Source: Solea solea
Taxonomy: Eukaryota > Chordata > Actinopteri > Pleuronectiformes > Soleidae
NCBI RefSeq assembly: GCF_958295425.1
Contig: NC_081146.1
Location: 23,618,395 to 23,682,394 of the forward strand
DNA: 64,000 nt
Reading direction: 5' to 3'
The position numbers and the translations under genes are program-made. A model generated the notes under the pieces. It worked only from the letters and a program-made list of their open reading frames with translations, did no database searches and had not been told where the DNA came from. Positions 45,141 to 56,689 of the stretch are shown here, in pieces (the stretch's first letter is position 1; the number at the start of each line of letters is the position of its first letter).

Positions 45141-46795
45141 ACCATTTCGTGGATGCCAGGAATTGTCAGGAAGGTTTTTGGAGAAGTAGAGTTTGCTTGT
45201 GCGACTTTTCATTCATACTCTGTCCTTGTTTGCGGTCGTCTCACTTTACTAGCGCAACGTTGCTGTTGCGTCTCTCTGAACATATGAAGAACACGGCATC
45301 GCAAACACAGAGAGAGTGAGGTGGAGCCGACGGGTGTGATTTCAACCTAACTGACGTTCCTTTACGTTTAATACACTACAGACAAACCAGTTGGGACACA
45401 GTGAACAGATGAATTGTTGGTTTGTTTGTGCCTGGTATCCACTGATGCCCTGTGTCTTCTGGGTCAGGCTATACAATCTATTTTGTGGTTTGCCCCTGAC
45501 ATTACCTGCCTACGGCTCCACCAGACACAGAACAGTACGGGCATCCTATTTTCCACATGATGAATGTGCGTCCAGTCTTTATCTCCGCATGCTCGACTTT
45601 ACCCGCCACCACCGTCTTACAGTGGATGTTTGACTGACATGGATCGCGTTACGCAGGTCTGACGAGAGTCGCGTCTCTGAAGTCAGATATTCTGTATTCT
45701 AGCTCTTCCAGGGAGATCCCAAAGGGGGGGTTTGCAGTCCAGATAAGAAGCTCTGGCATGTTCTGAGTCTAAACCAGTTAGCATGACAGCCTAAAGGCCC
45801 TTGGCTTGTTCTAAGACGATAAATCCCAAACATTTAGTGTTTTTGCATAATATTTCAAGCACCTGTCATCTTTAAAGGAGAACGTGCAGTCGACCACTCT
45901 CCTACTTTATTTCACTTTACATTTTTAACATCCCTCCCTTCCGCACTTTACTCATTTATGACCGCAATCTTTTGCCATCTCGCCATGTTAACTCATGTGA
46001 CTGGCCCTCATTTGAGGCAGGTAATGGACAAGGACGGCAATTATCAGAGGGACACTGAGACCCACTCTGCAGCTCAAGCCTGGAATTTATGGAAAATTAC
46101 ACAGCAATAAAATTCCAATGCAGATGTATACGGTACACAGGGCGCGGGGGGCTGTGTCACGGCTGTTGAAGTATTATACGAGAGAGTGGGAAGAGTGGGG
46201 TGTGCAAGGCGGCGACGTGTCTCGCCTGGAAATGAGCTCCGAGCGGAGGAGTCACCGCAGAGGGCAACAGTCAACATGCAGCACAATGGAATCAATGAGA
46301 GAGACGCGCTCTCTGTCTGTTGACCGTTTATGTGCCGCCCGCTCTGTGGGACACACCTGGAAGGATCGCAGCTATCATCCGCAGTTAATAGGGCATGTCA
46401 GTGCCACCACTGGTAGTCAGACTCTCAGAAACATGGATAATTACAATCATTAACGATGCTCTCTAAATGCACCGTACCTAGAGCCAAGCGGAAGGAAAAA
46501 CCTGTCTTTTATGGAACCCGTTACACATGCAGAATCAAGAAATGTTCGACCTGAATATGAAATAGAGCTGTTTCTGACCCAAAAAGTCAACCCTTGCTCA
46601 GACGGAACTGATAAATATCTACTTTTCCTTGCTATTAAGAAGCTATCGTCAGATTTTGTTGTCATGTTTTCTCTTGTGTTCCATCTGGAGCCTCTTTCTC
46701 TGTGTCAGACGCTGATGGATGTAATTCCTCCTCCATGTCAAGAAGGTTTTAATCCCTCTTTTGGCTGATCCTCCACTCATTGTTTTATACAGTTA
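45141..46795. other. Spacer with a possible single-copy block at 46040-46440
   Basis: No gene is recognised. 46040-46440 lacks simple repeats, begins with TGGAATTTATGG, a GAAAATTACACAGC block and AATAAAATTCCA, and has moderate CpG content. A small fragment near 45700 (CTCTTCCAGGGAGATCCC) may be a retroelement piece. Confidence 0.5.
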
Positions 46796-47215
46796 AAGGT
46801 CCAGTGTGTAGCATTTAGGCGGCTTTCATCGACAGAAATTCAACACACATGTTTAGGGCCCATGCGAGCTCTCACACAGTGGTGCGGGGACCTATTGTAA
46901 TTCCTGGAAATGATCATTTTAGTTGGACAATACTATACTATATTCACAAATGTTTGTTCGCTGCTAACATTGGCTTTTCTAATGTGTTAACATCTGTGTT
47001 TTCCAGTATGGTCATGGTTCAGGTCTTCATGGATCCACTTAAACGGACGCAGTACAAGGGGACAAAGATACTATGTATGGTGGTGGCTCTATGTCACTCA
47101 TATTTTCAAGCCGACAGAGTGGGAGGTTAAATTGTGTTATGTAAATGGGGTTTGGTACGATGTAGAGCCCTACAGGTCCATTCTGCCTGGGGCCCTTTAA
47201 AGTGCATTGACCCAT
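46796..47215. repeat. Dispersed repeat beginning AAAGGTCCAGTGTGTAG
   Basis: AAAGGTCCAGTGTGTAGC is the start of a repeat frequently seen in fish DNA. The interior (TTTGTTCGCTGCTAAC, CACTTAAACGGACGC) and the end (CTGCCTGGGGCCC, CTTTAAAG) look like the remainder. The 93-codon frame inside has no domain. The right boundary is approximate. Confidence 0.45.
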
Positions 47216-49281
47216 GAATAATTAAAGAGAAGAGAGAGGCTGGCTGTATAAAACATGGACGCAAAGCCAGGTGATTCAATCCTTTTGGGTTTAGTTGTTA
47301 AATCCTCAACTTCCTGTAAGGCTAACGTGTATCAAACCGTAGTTTGTCAATACTTGATAGTGATCTTTGTAATTTATCTATGATTTGAGTGCCCAACATC
47401 CACACGCCATCGTCCTCTTCCTGCTCACAAATCACATTTTCTTGAATTGACCTGAATCTTCTTTAAAAGTCAGAACCGTAACTAAAGAGCAAATAAATCA
47501 GTTTTACTTTGCCCTTGTTCGGTGATATCCGCAGCACAGTTTTAAGGCAAGGGTGTGTTTTTTTTTTGTTTTTAAGTTTAAGTTAATTTGTGAACCAAAG
47601 TCATGCAGTTACATAAGAAGGTCAAAATCCTGTGATTACTGATGTATTTTACTGCTACTTAACTGCTGACTGTCACATTATTGTAATTTATGATTTTCAA
47701 ATGCCACTCTGATAACGTTTCAGGTTTTTTTCTTTTTTTCTTAAATACTGACACGAGGTAGGACGGAGGTGCACAGAAACGATAATGTGTGAACGTGACA
47801 TGACAAACGGACTGTGGAGACAGATGCAAACTGATTTATCTGTAGTGTTAAAAGAAATGAATTTGCCTTCACATAAGATACACGTCTAGCAGCGCGTATT
47901 GAAAATGTATGTATATTAAAGTCCAATTAAAATGTGCTCTTTGAAGAAAGTGTAGCGTTAATTAAAAAAAAATCTTTTGCCACGCTTTTGAAAATTTAAT
48001 GTTCCATTGCATCATATAATATTAAATCAAGCTTTTGTGGATTTAAAGGGAAGGTGGCCACTTCACTCTCCTCTGACCCACAGGTCGGGTCACGTCCTAA
48101 ACAAACAAAAATGTTAAAATAAAGTCTTTAAATACATCAAAGAGAGACATAGTCAGGCAAACAAAATGTCAGTAACCACTTAGTGCATCTGTTAGTGCAA
48201 TTAATTAAATTATAATTTCACACCCATGTGCATTTTGCAAGGAAAAAAATCTGATTTCAAAATCAGCTGGCAAAGTACAAGCAGCTGCAAGAACAGCAGT
48301 GACGAGGAAGCAGCTGCAGACGGACACCGCGTGTGTAAAGATTGAGCTTTGAAAAACGGAAACAAAAATGAAGAAAATGAAGAAAAATCACATATTTCTT
48401 TTTGAATAAACTAATCCACGTGTTTGAACTCCTCCGTTTACACCAGGTTCCATCAAAAGAGATTATTTATTCTGCCCGTAACTCAGCGCTCCTTCTGTAC
48501 ATCCAATAATTACCTCTCCATATAGCAGTGTTCATTGACCATGTTTATTAGAATGCCTATAATCCATTTCTTGACCTTCTTTAAGAGACATTATTCAGAT
48601 TATAAATCTTTATACGAGTTGCTAATAGAATACTCCCTTAATGTTCCTGTTCACATGTTACACATCAAGTTCTTTATCGTCCAAATAAGTGTGAAATTAT
48701 ATGAAGTCTGTGTATGACCTTATTCAGGTTAAGGTAATATTTTAGCATCTTATCCAGACTTATTCTGCCTTAATCTGGTTAAAGGCAGACTATGGCTGAA
48801 CATAAAGTAAATGAAGTCATTGTTAGTTTCTGCTGTCCTCACATTGTATTCAACTTGTCCTCCCACACCTTCACAGAAAAGCATGCATGAAATTTCCCTT
48901 ATGCTTTTTACTTATTCATTGTGTTGTTTTCAACATTTTTTACCGGTTGTGCGTCTGATTTTTCTTCTCTGTGAAGCACTCTGGGTTGCGTCTTTGTGTG
49001 AAAGCTGTTAAAAAGAAGACAACAGGGCCCGGAGCCTGAAACAGCTATTTTCCCTCCTTAAGTTTCTGTATGTATTAAACATACAAGGTAATTTATGAGT
49101 TTTTAGAAATGCCAGTAGTAAAAATGTAGGCGGATGGTAGGCGGATGTTTTCACCATCACTCAGAGCAAAACCTATTTCTGTTGTCTCCGTGCTTCAGGT
49201 CTTTATGCTAATGCTAATCCAATTGTCTCCTGGCTCCAGCTTTACATTTAACAGACAGACATAAGTGTTTTATGAATCATC
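47216..49281. other. Spacer
   Basis: No gene or confident repeat is recognised over about 2 kb. The DNA is AT-rich, with a T-run near 47552. Short frames (60-66 codons) lack domains. Confidence 0.55.
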
Positions 49282-49765
49282 TCAGCAAGAAGTGTTGTTT
49301 TTTTCTACTGTAGCCTCACAGACAGTTAGTATTTTTGCCTCGTAGCGTGGATGTTTTCTGTCTGGCGTTTGAATGGAACATAAAAGCTTTAACTCTGGGT
49401 ATATTTCTAAGCTGATGGCTGTTTTGGTTATTAATATAATATGACTGCTGAAGGTCAGACCGGAGTCTATCAGCACACCAAGGTTATGGACTTGGTTTTT
49501 GGTTTGTAGAGACCGTGAGTCAATGTATTTACTGACAGTGCCACATATGTATGTGTGTGTGTGTGTGTGTGTGTCATCTACACAACTATGACAGTCAGTG
49601 TTCGATTTCTGCAGAATTTGGCCCAAAGGCAGCATAAGCTAAACAGAAGGGGTCCAAGAATTGACCCCTGTGGGACTCCACATGTCATAGCCATTTGATC
49701 AGACCTATAACTTCCCGTGGTCACAAAATTACTCTGCTCATTCAAGTAGGTCAGGACTGTTAGCT
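49282..49765 (-). pseudogene. L2-like LINE reverse transcriptase fragment
   Basis: On the minus strand, YLNEQSNFVTTGSYRSDQ leads into CGVPQGSILGPLLF, a diagnostic RT motif. After a frameshift near 49630 comes LPLGQILQKSNTDCHS and then VDDT where family members have the catalytic ADD(T) box. A (TG)n array follows directly, then NLGVLIDSGLTFSSHI, the next conserved block. The usual residues between the box and that block are mostly missing. Known role of the family: target-primed reverse transcription of the element's RNA. This copy is inactive. Confidence 0.85.
49552..49574. repeat. (TG)n microsatellite inside the LINE relic
   Basis: About 11 TG units. In the minus frame they are read as alternating His-Thr right after the altered catalytic box. 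Confidence 0.95.
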
Positions 49766-50104
49766 TGCTAGCTTGGCTAGCTTGCATGGTTTGATTTGAC
49801 AGAGCACCAGATTATGCTAGCCGTTAGCTGTCATGTAGAAGAAAACACGTTTTATGTAGTTTTTTAGAACTTTTGAGAAATTACTACCTTTTGGTGCATC
49901 CATATAAACTGGGAGAGATCGTAATCACTCTGTGATAGTGATATTTTTTGGCTGGACTCATCCACCATTTTAACATCTGGCGTGGAGTATATGTGTATAA
50001 CAAAACACAAACAATCTTTTTTTTTCTTTGTCCTTTTTAGAAAAAGTTTCCTGAAAACATGACGTTGTTTCAGAAAATCCATCCATACCAAACCCCCCAA
50101 AATG
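49766..50104. other. Spacer between LINE relic and repeat fragment
   Basis: GCTTGCTAGCTTGGCTAGC and GCTAGCCGTTAGCTG are short local repetitions; nothing else is recognised. Opposing frames overlap. Confidence 0.4.
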
Positions 50105-50210
50105 ACTCAAAATGCTGTAGTACATATGCCAGGCCTGTAAGTGGCGCTGTAATGCTGGTACACCCAAAACAGAGAAGAAGACGTTGTAAACATTACAACG
50201 TAAGTAATCA
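50105..50210. repeat. Dispersed repeat fragment, GGCCTGTAAGTGGCGCTG
   Basis: TACATATGCCAGGCCTG, TAAGTGGCGCTGTAATG and GAGAAGAAGACGTTGTAAAC look like a short repeat found around fish genomes. Only a fragment is present; family not assigned. Confidence 0.4.
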
Positions 50211-50639
50211 CAGAAATGGAGACAGAATGAACCAAGACACGACAATAAAGCAAACAGTGTTGCCATTTAGCCACTTTTCAGACCAAGGAAAGTTCTGCCA
50301 CACGAGTGAAATTCATATTTACTGCGGACGGCGAGTCGGTCTGACTGTGGACGCACAGAGAGAGAGAGAGAGAAACACTGTAACCACAGAGTCAAGGACA
50401 AGAACGAGCTGTGGATGTGCAGTGCCGCTGACCGTGTGTGGAACAATCATCTGTTCATTCAAGTAAAATAATGTCTGTGAAAACTCGATTTTGTTTTCCC
50501 CTTTCTCTTACTTTACAATTCAGTTTCACTGTTAATCTTCAACACTTAAATATTTGAAGTCACTGAGGACACGACGTGTTCTGCTGATATCAAGCCTGTT
50601 TTCAAAAGACTCTCATTTCCGTGTGGACAGGCCCTTAAT

Positions 50640-50740
50640 CTCTGAAAGCTGGTGACCTGTGCAGGGGGAACAGTTGGGATTGGCTCCAGCTGCCCCTCCC
50701 CCCCGCCCGAACCATTTAAAGATTTACAGTAGAGAATGAA
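50640..50740 (+). mobile_element. Retroelement 3' tail fragment ending in (GAAT)n
   Basis: CTGGTGACCTGTGCAGGG, GGATTGGCTCCAGCTGCCCC and the end GAATGAATG match the 3' end of the SINE-like repeat family at 25905-26112. Confidence 0.55.
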
Positions 50741-52359
50741 TGAATGTCAAACTGGGACAACGCACAGGAAACCATTCCAAGCTGCAGCCACTTTGGTTGT
50801 TAAATCTTTGCTCCTAAAACAGCTGATTATGAGAGAATCGTCGTCTGTGGCTGCGGTGTTTTCTTAATATAAATGACTTTGATTTGAAACGCTTCATATG
50901 CTCAATAAGTAAAATAAATAGTGGCGGTGCCAAAGCACTTGCACAGATGTGCTGAAACAGATCCTTATAAAAGGAGCTGGCTCCTACAGGAATGTCATTA
51001 GCGCTGGGATTTACAGCAGCTCATGGTCTGGGCTGTTTTATGGCTCTTTCCACCAGCCAAGAAATATATCAGCAGGAAAATGCAAAAAAAAAGAAAATCG
51101 CTTCCGACTCGGAATCGGAGTCAGATTTGTATGTTTGACTCCTGACTTTTTTTCTGTTTGTTTGTATTCGCGGTTGCCAATTAGTTGATGGTTTGCGAGA
51201 CAGAGCTCAGGAGCGCGGGAGAGTTATCGGTCTTTGTTAAAATAAAGGTCAGAAATAAAATAGATGTTTTACCAGCAGAAAGGAGAGCGGAGATAAAAGG
51301 CTGCAAATAAAACAGGATGTCAAAATACCGGGGTTTATCACCCTCATCTCTGCTGGTATTAAATATGAAGTTTTAATACTTTTTTCAGAAAGTACATACG
51401 GCTCCACAAATGTTTTTTACAAACCTTTTGGTATTTGCTGCATTTCTTTTTCTATCAAACGTTATGTTCAGCAGTGCACGGTGATTTATATTCATTAGAT
51501 TTCTAAGAGAAACTCGGCACTGGAATGTTTGTAGCTTGCTCTTCTGCGGAGGACAGGAGCAAATTTACACCTGGCATTGAAAGGCTTTTTCTTTTTATAA
51601 TTGGACTACAGCCTCATAGAGTTTGAAGTACAGATGTAAATGCTTTGAGGGCTAAGTGTGATCTGATCAGTCAAGTTATCAGACATGGTCAGGGACGTCT
51701 CGTTTTTTTTATATCCTTACATGTTCACACATTAGTGTAATATTTACTATCCACGTACAACAAATACAGGTTGAATTCTGGGTAAAACATTAAAACTATT
51801 TTATTTTCAATACTGTTTTCTCCATGTATGGATTACATATTTGGTCCATTAAATTCAGAGAGGCTGCATTTACATTGCATGTCTCCATGGCCAATTTTTT
51901 TGACATTTTTGACGACCTGTTAAGATCTTTCAAAGTGACCCGCAATTTCGGGAGATAACCTGCAGTTTGGGCTTGGCTACTCACCTGAAAATGGTCAAAC
52001 GTAAGTGAAAGTGCTAATGGCAGTGATGCCCCCGCCCACGTTGAGTGGGTGCTATTCTTGTAGTGGAAAAGGGCCATAAGGCACTCAAATGACCTGGGGG
52101 CCACTGAGGCAGGCGTCAAGTGAAAAATAGTCTGACATTTTTGGGAAAAAGCGACAGGGGTGGGCAATATGAGCTTAGAATTATATCCCAATATTCTATC
52201 ATGAGTTTCAAAAAAAGGTTTTTCACTGAGGTTGCACGTTTGAGACCTAAATGCCTCAGCATTTAGCCTCTCTAGTTTGAGCCCTCGTCCTCTATTTCCT
52301 TGGTCAAAACACAGTCATGTGATCACAGATAGTGTCTAAGTGTGTCAGCCACTGTCACC
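50741..52359. other. Spacer with one repeat fragment
   Basis: No gene is recognised. 52015-52075 (CCGCCCACGTTGAGTGGG, TGTAGTGGAAAAGGGCC) repeats part of the 4575 fragment. The minus frame at 51796-52191 crosses it and has no domain. Confidence 0.55.
52015..52075. repeat. Dispersed repeat fragment, CGCCCACGTTGAGT family
   Basis: It shares CCGCCCACGTTGAGT and GTAGTGGAAA with 4575-4680, in the same orientation and order. Confidence 0.5.
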
Positions 52360-52600
52360 GTCAATGACAGTGGAATATCTGATCTGTCTGCTCAGAGATG
52401 CAGCGTATCTGATTGGCATCTGATTTTCTTCCGAATACAAATGAGGCCTGAAACTGATCCGAGGATATCCAAATCCATGTGCTTCTTTCCATGGGTCATA
52501 TCTGATTTGGGGCGGTAAAAAAAAGAAAATCTGAATTGGGTCACCATGCACAAAGGCTGCAGTGTAAATGCAGCCAAAAATGTCAGTCATTGTTTGAGTT
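52360..52600. repeat. Possible old DNA-transposon fragment (ATCTGATC... GCAGTG motifs)
   Basis: ATATCTGATCTGTC, CATATCTGATTTGGGG and CTGCAGTGTAAATGCAGCC resemble a dispersed fish element with repeated ATCTGAT motifs. There are no defined ends. Overlapping minus frames (52345-52632) have no domain. Confidence 0.3.
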
Positions 52601-53669
52601 ATTTGCCATTTGGAGGTTTTGGGAACAACCACAAACCAAAGTTACTGTCACACCCAGAACATAATTCACATGTAAGAAGCTGAAATCACTCAAAAAAATA
52701 CTCAAACTTAAACCAACAGTGTTTTTTTTTATTTTTCATGTAAACAGGGGAACATTCACACGTACAGTAAATGTGCTAGATTGTAGCTGTGGGCCAATTT
52801 CCATGTCATCACTCGTTCCTGTCGGCAGGTTGATGTAACAAATGATGACACAAGTACACATAACATACAGTAATACGCATGGACACGTGTTACACACTAC
52901 AACCACCAATTAATCACAATCAAAAAACAACAACGGGATTGCACAATCCCCTGCATATATGCAATTTACTGTGGATTGCACTGTACATTGTCCAATTTAT
53001 TTATAAAATACAAAAGATATTGTCCCTTAACCTTTAGTGCACCCGTGGTAATTTGCCATGGGAATAATACACAACTCCTTATATGGACATCCTGGGGTGT
53101 GGGTTTACAGGTCACATATTCAGGCTTTAAAAACTAAAGTTCTGATTCATTTTATATCGCATTTTTAGTTGTGATATAAAGTAGCAATATTTGTGCAGAA
53201 GTCACAAAATAAAGCGTTTTTTATAGTTAAAACAAAGTGAAGTGAACTTGGAGCTGTGACGTTTTTCAGAAATTCAATCCGATTTTAAACATTTTTATTC
53301 CTTTTTGCTCAGGTGTGTTAATATAGTTGTCAAAAATTAATTTTTTTCATCAGATTACCTATGGGTTGTGCTGAAAAAAAAGGATATAAGACACTCCATT
53401 GCACATTCTGTACATTTAAACATAGTAATGGGAAAAAGCAGTCGAAATGCTCTGACTTGTAAGGGATAATATTGAAATAGTTGTTAGTTCATAATCAGTT
53501 AACTGTTGCAAAATAATCAGCATTACAAGAGGTGGGGAGATCAGGAAATAATGGTCACAATTGACATCACACTCCTTTTCTGTGTGTTTAATGAATTGTT
53601 TTCCCTGAAGAAAGAAAGAAAAGAAAGTGGTCTCTAGAAACTGTCAGTTTCTCACAGTGGGATCCGGTG

Positions 53670-53719
53670 CAGCACCAGCAGCAGCAGCATCATCAGCAGC
53701 AGCAGCAGCAGCAGCAGCA
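53670..53719. repeat. Interrupted (CAG)n array
   Basis: CAG units broken by CAC, CAT and ATC over about 50 bp, ending in seven pure units. Confidence 0.92.
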
Positions 53720-53886
53720 CGGCGCCAGTGGTTTCAGGGCGAGAGGTGGTTGTAGAAGAAACACGGTGCTGATTAGTGAAGGTGTTGATGACCCATAACT
53801 CATCAGGCCTTTTCTTTTCTTCTTTTTTTCATCTGCCTCCATCTCCACTCCGTCGTTAAGCCCTCATGCACCTACATACCTCTTTA

Positions 53887-54089
53887 CCCCCCCCCCCCCC
53901 ACACACACACACAAACACACACAGATGTATGTTCCGCTCAGAAAGACTAATTAGACTGTCAGGGAGAAACAGGGGAACAGACGGGGGGGGGGGGGCAGTA
54001 TAACACTACCTCCCCACCTCTGGTCAAATGACACCAATTAATGCAGTATTGCTTGTGACTGTGACTCAACCATGCCCCCCCCCCCCCCC
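53887..54089. repeat. Cluster of long C and G homopolymers
   Basis: C14 (53887-53900) runs into a CA array; G13 lies at 53983-53995 and C15 at 54075-54089. Further runs are C15 at 57900-57914 and C19 at 58702-58720. The tracts are G-rich on one strand or the other and could form quadruplex structures. Confidence 0.9.
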
Positions 54090-55569
54090 AACCGCAACCC
54101 CCCTATCCCACTCTCACCGCCCACCTCGAGGTGACAGACGTACTGACACATCACAGCGGCATACCTCTTCCTGTCTTCGGGCTGTTGTGGTCTAAAAATA
54201 AATAAATAAAAACAGCGATGACGACGACAACAACAACAACAACAAGAAAGCGATCACCACAGGAGGAGAAGTGGCAGAGAGGAGAGAGAGAATATATCCT
54301 GGGAGCTAATGACGAGGTGGCGGCTGGACTGAACGAGGCAGATGTGGAAAAAAAAAAACTGACGTAAAATAAGGCTGCAAACGAGTGTGTGAGCTGAAAG
54401 TAAATGAGGTTAAAGATTTATCCAAGAGACTCGCGGGAGTTCTCAGGTGTCAACGGCTCTCATGAATCTAAATGTGTCACGAAGGCGACAAAGCGCGTGG
54501 AAGTGGACGAGCGCCGCGTCCTCGTCATCATGTAGCCTCGGTCCAAGTGCCTCCTTGTGAGAGAAGAAGATACCACTTGGCCAAAAGATGTTCTGCTACA
54601 GTCCAAGTTGAAATTTGGTACTGTTTCCTTGACAGCCAAATGGTCCTTTGTGCGATTCAGTGGGATCCAGATCCAGGATTAGGGGGTGGCGAAATGTAGC
54701 TGATGCAGTCACAAGCCCACAAGACTTGGATGAAGTCTCAGATTGGAAAAACTGGGCCCAAAATTTCTGAGTTTGCCATTGGATCAGTGGCCAATCCAGT
54801 TAGCCAAAGCGCTAGCAGCTTTTGCCAGAGGAAGAATTAATGACTTGCAAAAGGAGGGGATTGTTGCTCAAAAGAGCTAAAGCAAAGCAACGAAAACTAA
54901 AACAAGTCCAAAACCGGATCCAAACTTTACACTCTGTCACTTCAGAAGTGAATGGGGGGGTAAAATAAACGTTTCTCAACACGTTCTGCCCCGTCTGTCT
55001 CACACTGTGGCAGGAAATAAGAGTCTGACCTTTAGAAAAAAGGGAAATCATGATCTGATTTCATGATCAGAGTTAAATTTAAGTATGAGTGCTGATTAGA
55101 GTCATGAAACACAAAGAATACAGTCACTATATGGCTTGATGCGGCCTCCTGTCCATTCCAGGATTCATTTTAAGATTGTATTGCTTGTTGTTTTCTGTAA
55201 TTTCTTCAGGCGAGGAGGGGAAAACGTTATTCAAAAGGTTCGGTTTCGTCTCACTAAAGTGTGAAAGCGGACTCGGACCGGCTTAATGTTGCAACCGACC
55301 AATTGAACCGAGTCTAGCGGACGATTAGGTGTGAATACGACTCTAACTCGCTCAGAAAATGTGGGCACATGTGTCATCAAATCACATGTGAATGTGATTT
55401 TTTTGTGATCAGATCTGAGGACACTTTCAGGACAGAGATTTCCAGCTCTTTAAGTCAAAGAACCCTCACAAAGCCGCACATAGGATTCCAAGATGTGTTA
55501 CTTTTACTGTTATTGGCACTTCTGCCTTGGTTGTTCCCCATTTAATCAGTCATACACAGTTTTTCTCAC

Positions 55570-55860
55570 GTGGGTACATGGATTCATTTGCGTCCTCTAC
55601 GTGTCCACGCGTTTAGCTCAGGAAGCCTATACATACATTTGCTCAAAATGAGAAGGAAGGTATGGATAATGGGAGGAGGCAGAATTGCCCAGAAAGTGGC
55701 CGACAGCTGCATTACCTGCAGGAAAGCAAATGCAAAGAAATGTCACAGAGTGATGGGCGACTCGCCGCCTGTAACTAAACCCGCTGCACCGTTTGAGTTC
55801 ACAAGAGTGGATCTTGACGCTGATGAGAATGGATGTGGTGGAAATGAGAAACCTTTATGA
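55570..55860 (+). pseudogene. BEL/Pao-type LTR retrotransposon integrase fragment
   Basis: A 96-codon frame contains RRKVWIMGGGRIAQKV, then the CxxC pair in SCITCRK (cysteine codons at 55708 and 55717), then MGDSPPVTKPAAPFEF and VDL. This is the order of the zinc-binding N-terminal region and the start of the catalytic core in BEL/Pao integrases, which insert element cDNA into the host genome. An upstream His in the HLLKMRRK stretch may be a leftover of the HHCC finger. The catalytic core is cut off soon after the VDL motif, and no LTR, gag or RT is visible nearby. It is an isolated relic. Confidence 0.75.
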
Positions 55861-56650
55861 AAAGGTAATCTGTGACATCCTGTTTTATTTCTCGCTCGTT
55901 TTTTTCTCCCGTTTTCATTTTGTCTCAGCGAGCGCTTGTCGCTTTTTCCCAGAGATCATCTGTCAATCAAGTTGTGCAGGCGGCATGTGGCAGTGTTTCT
56001 GCTTTGATTTTTCTGATGATGAGGTTTGCTCAAACATGGCGTCTGCGAAGAATAACATGGAGACAAAGCATAATGTACCTGCTGTTTGTCATTGGACTAA
56101 AATAGCTTTATTAACCCCGAGCCGGTGTTGTTTTCGTTATTTCGTTGACGGCCCTTTTTTATCATGACGACAAAAGCATGTCGAGACGTAAAGTGCATAT
56201 ATCACATATAGAAATGACTTAAATTTGACTAAAACTAATAAGCATTTTAGTCCAAATGACTAAGATTAAATCTAAAATGTTAAAAAAAAATGCATTAAGG
56301 GACACCGTGTGCTAAAAGCGCAGTTAAAGTATGATGTTTAAAAATCAAATCGATTTGGTTTCATTGGCCAAAATTCACACTTCCAAAGTTTCTGCACTGC
56401 AAGATTGGAGTAACATTAACATGTAAGAGACAAGACATGACCACATAGGGTTTTAAGTATATGTGGAGTGGATTTAACTGGAACTGCTGACTCATCCGTT
56501 GACAGCTCCACAGGTCAGAGATTGTAGTGATGTATTGATTTTCAGTGGAGAGGCTCCAACAAATACCAGTATCATCAGATGGGGGTCATCGGTGAGTACA
56601 CATATCTACTACACTACAGTCCAGTACCCCATCTTTAAAGGAGCAATATG
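55861..56650. other. Spacer after the integrase relic
   Basis: No gene is recognised. The 124-codon frame from 55793 runs out of the relic in another phase and lacks a domain. Confidence 0.5.
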
Positions 56651-56672
56651 CAACAACAACAACAACAACAAC
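56651..56672. repeat. (CAA)7 microsatellite
   Basis: Trinucleotide array just upstream of the minisatellite-bearing retroelement; possibly unrelated to it. Confidence 0.92.
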
Positions 56673-56689
56673 CTTCCCTAATGCCAGCA

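Larger units (their letters stand above)
52601..55569. other. Spacer with CAG, CA and poly-C/G runs
   Basis: No gene is recognised. An interrupted CAG array and three long C or G runs sit within 53.67-54.09 kb; (CAA)n lies at about 54226-54244. Around 55.25-55.35 kb is a weak match to the 27010 repeat. 54430-54700 lacks simple repeats. Confidence 0.55.

Noticed and set aside
50059..50466. 135-codon plus frame
   Set aside because: Crosses a dispersed repeat fragment and a GA array; no domain.
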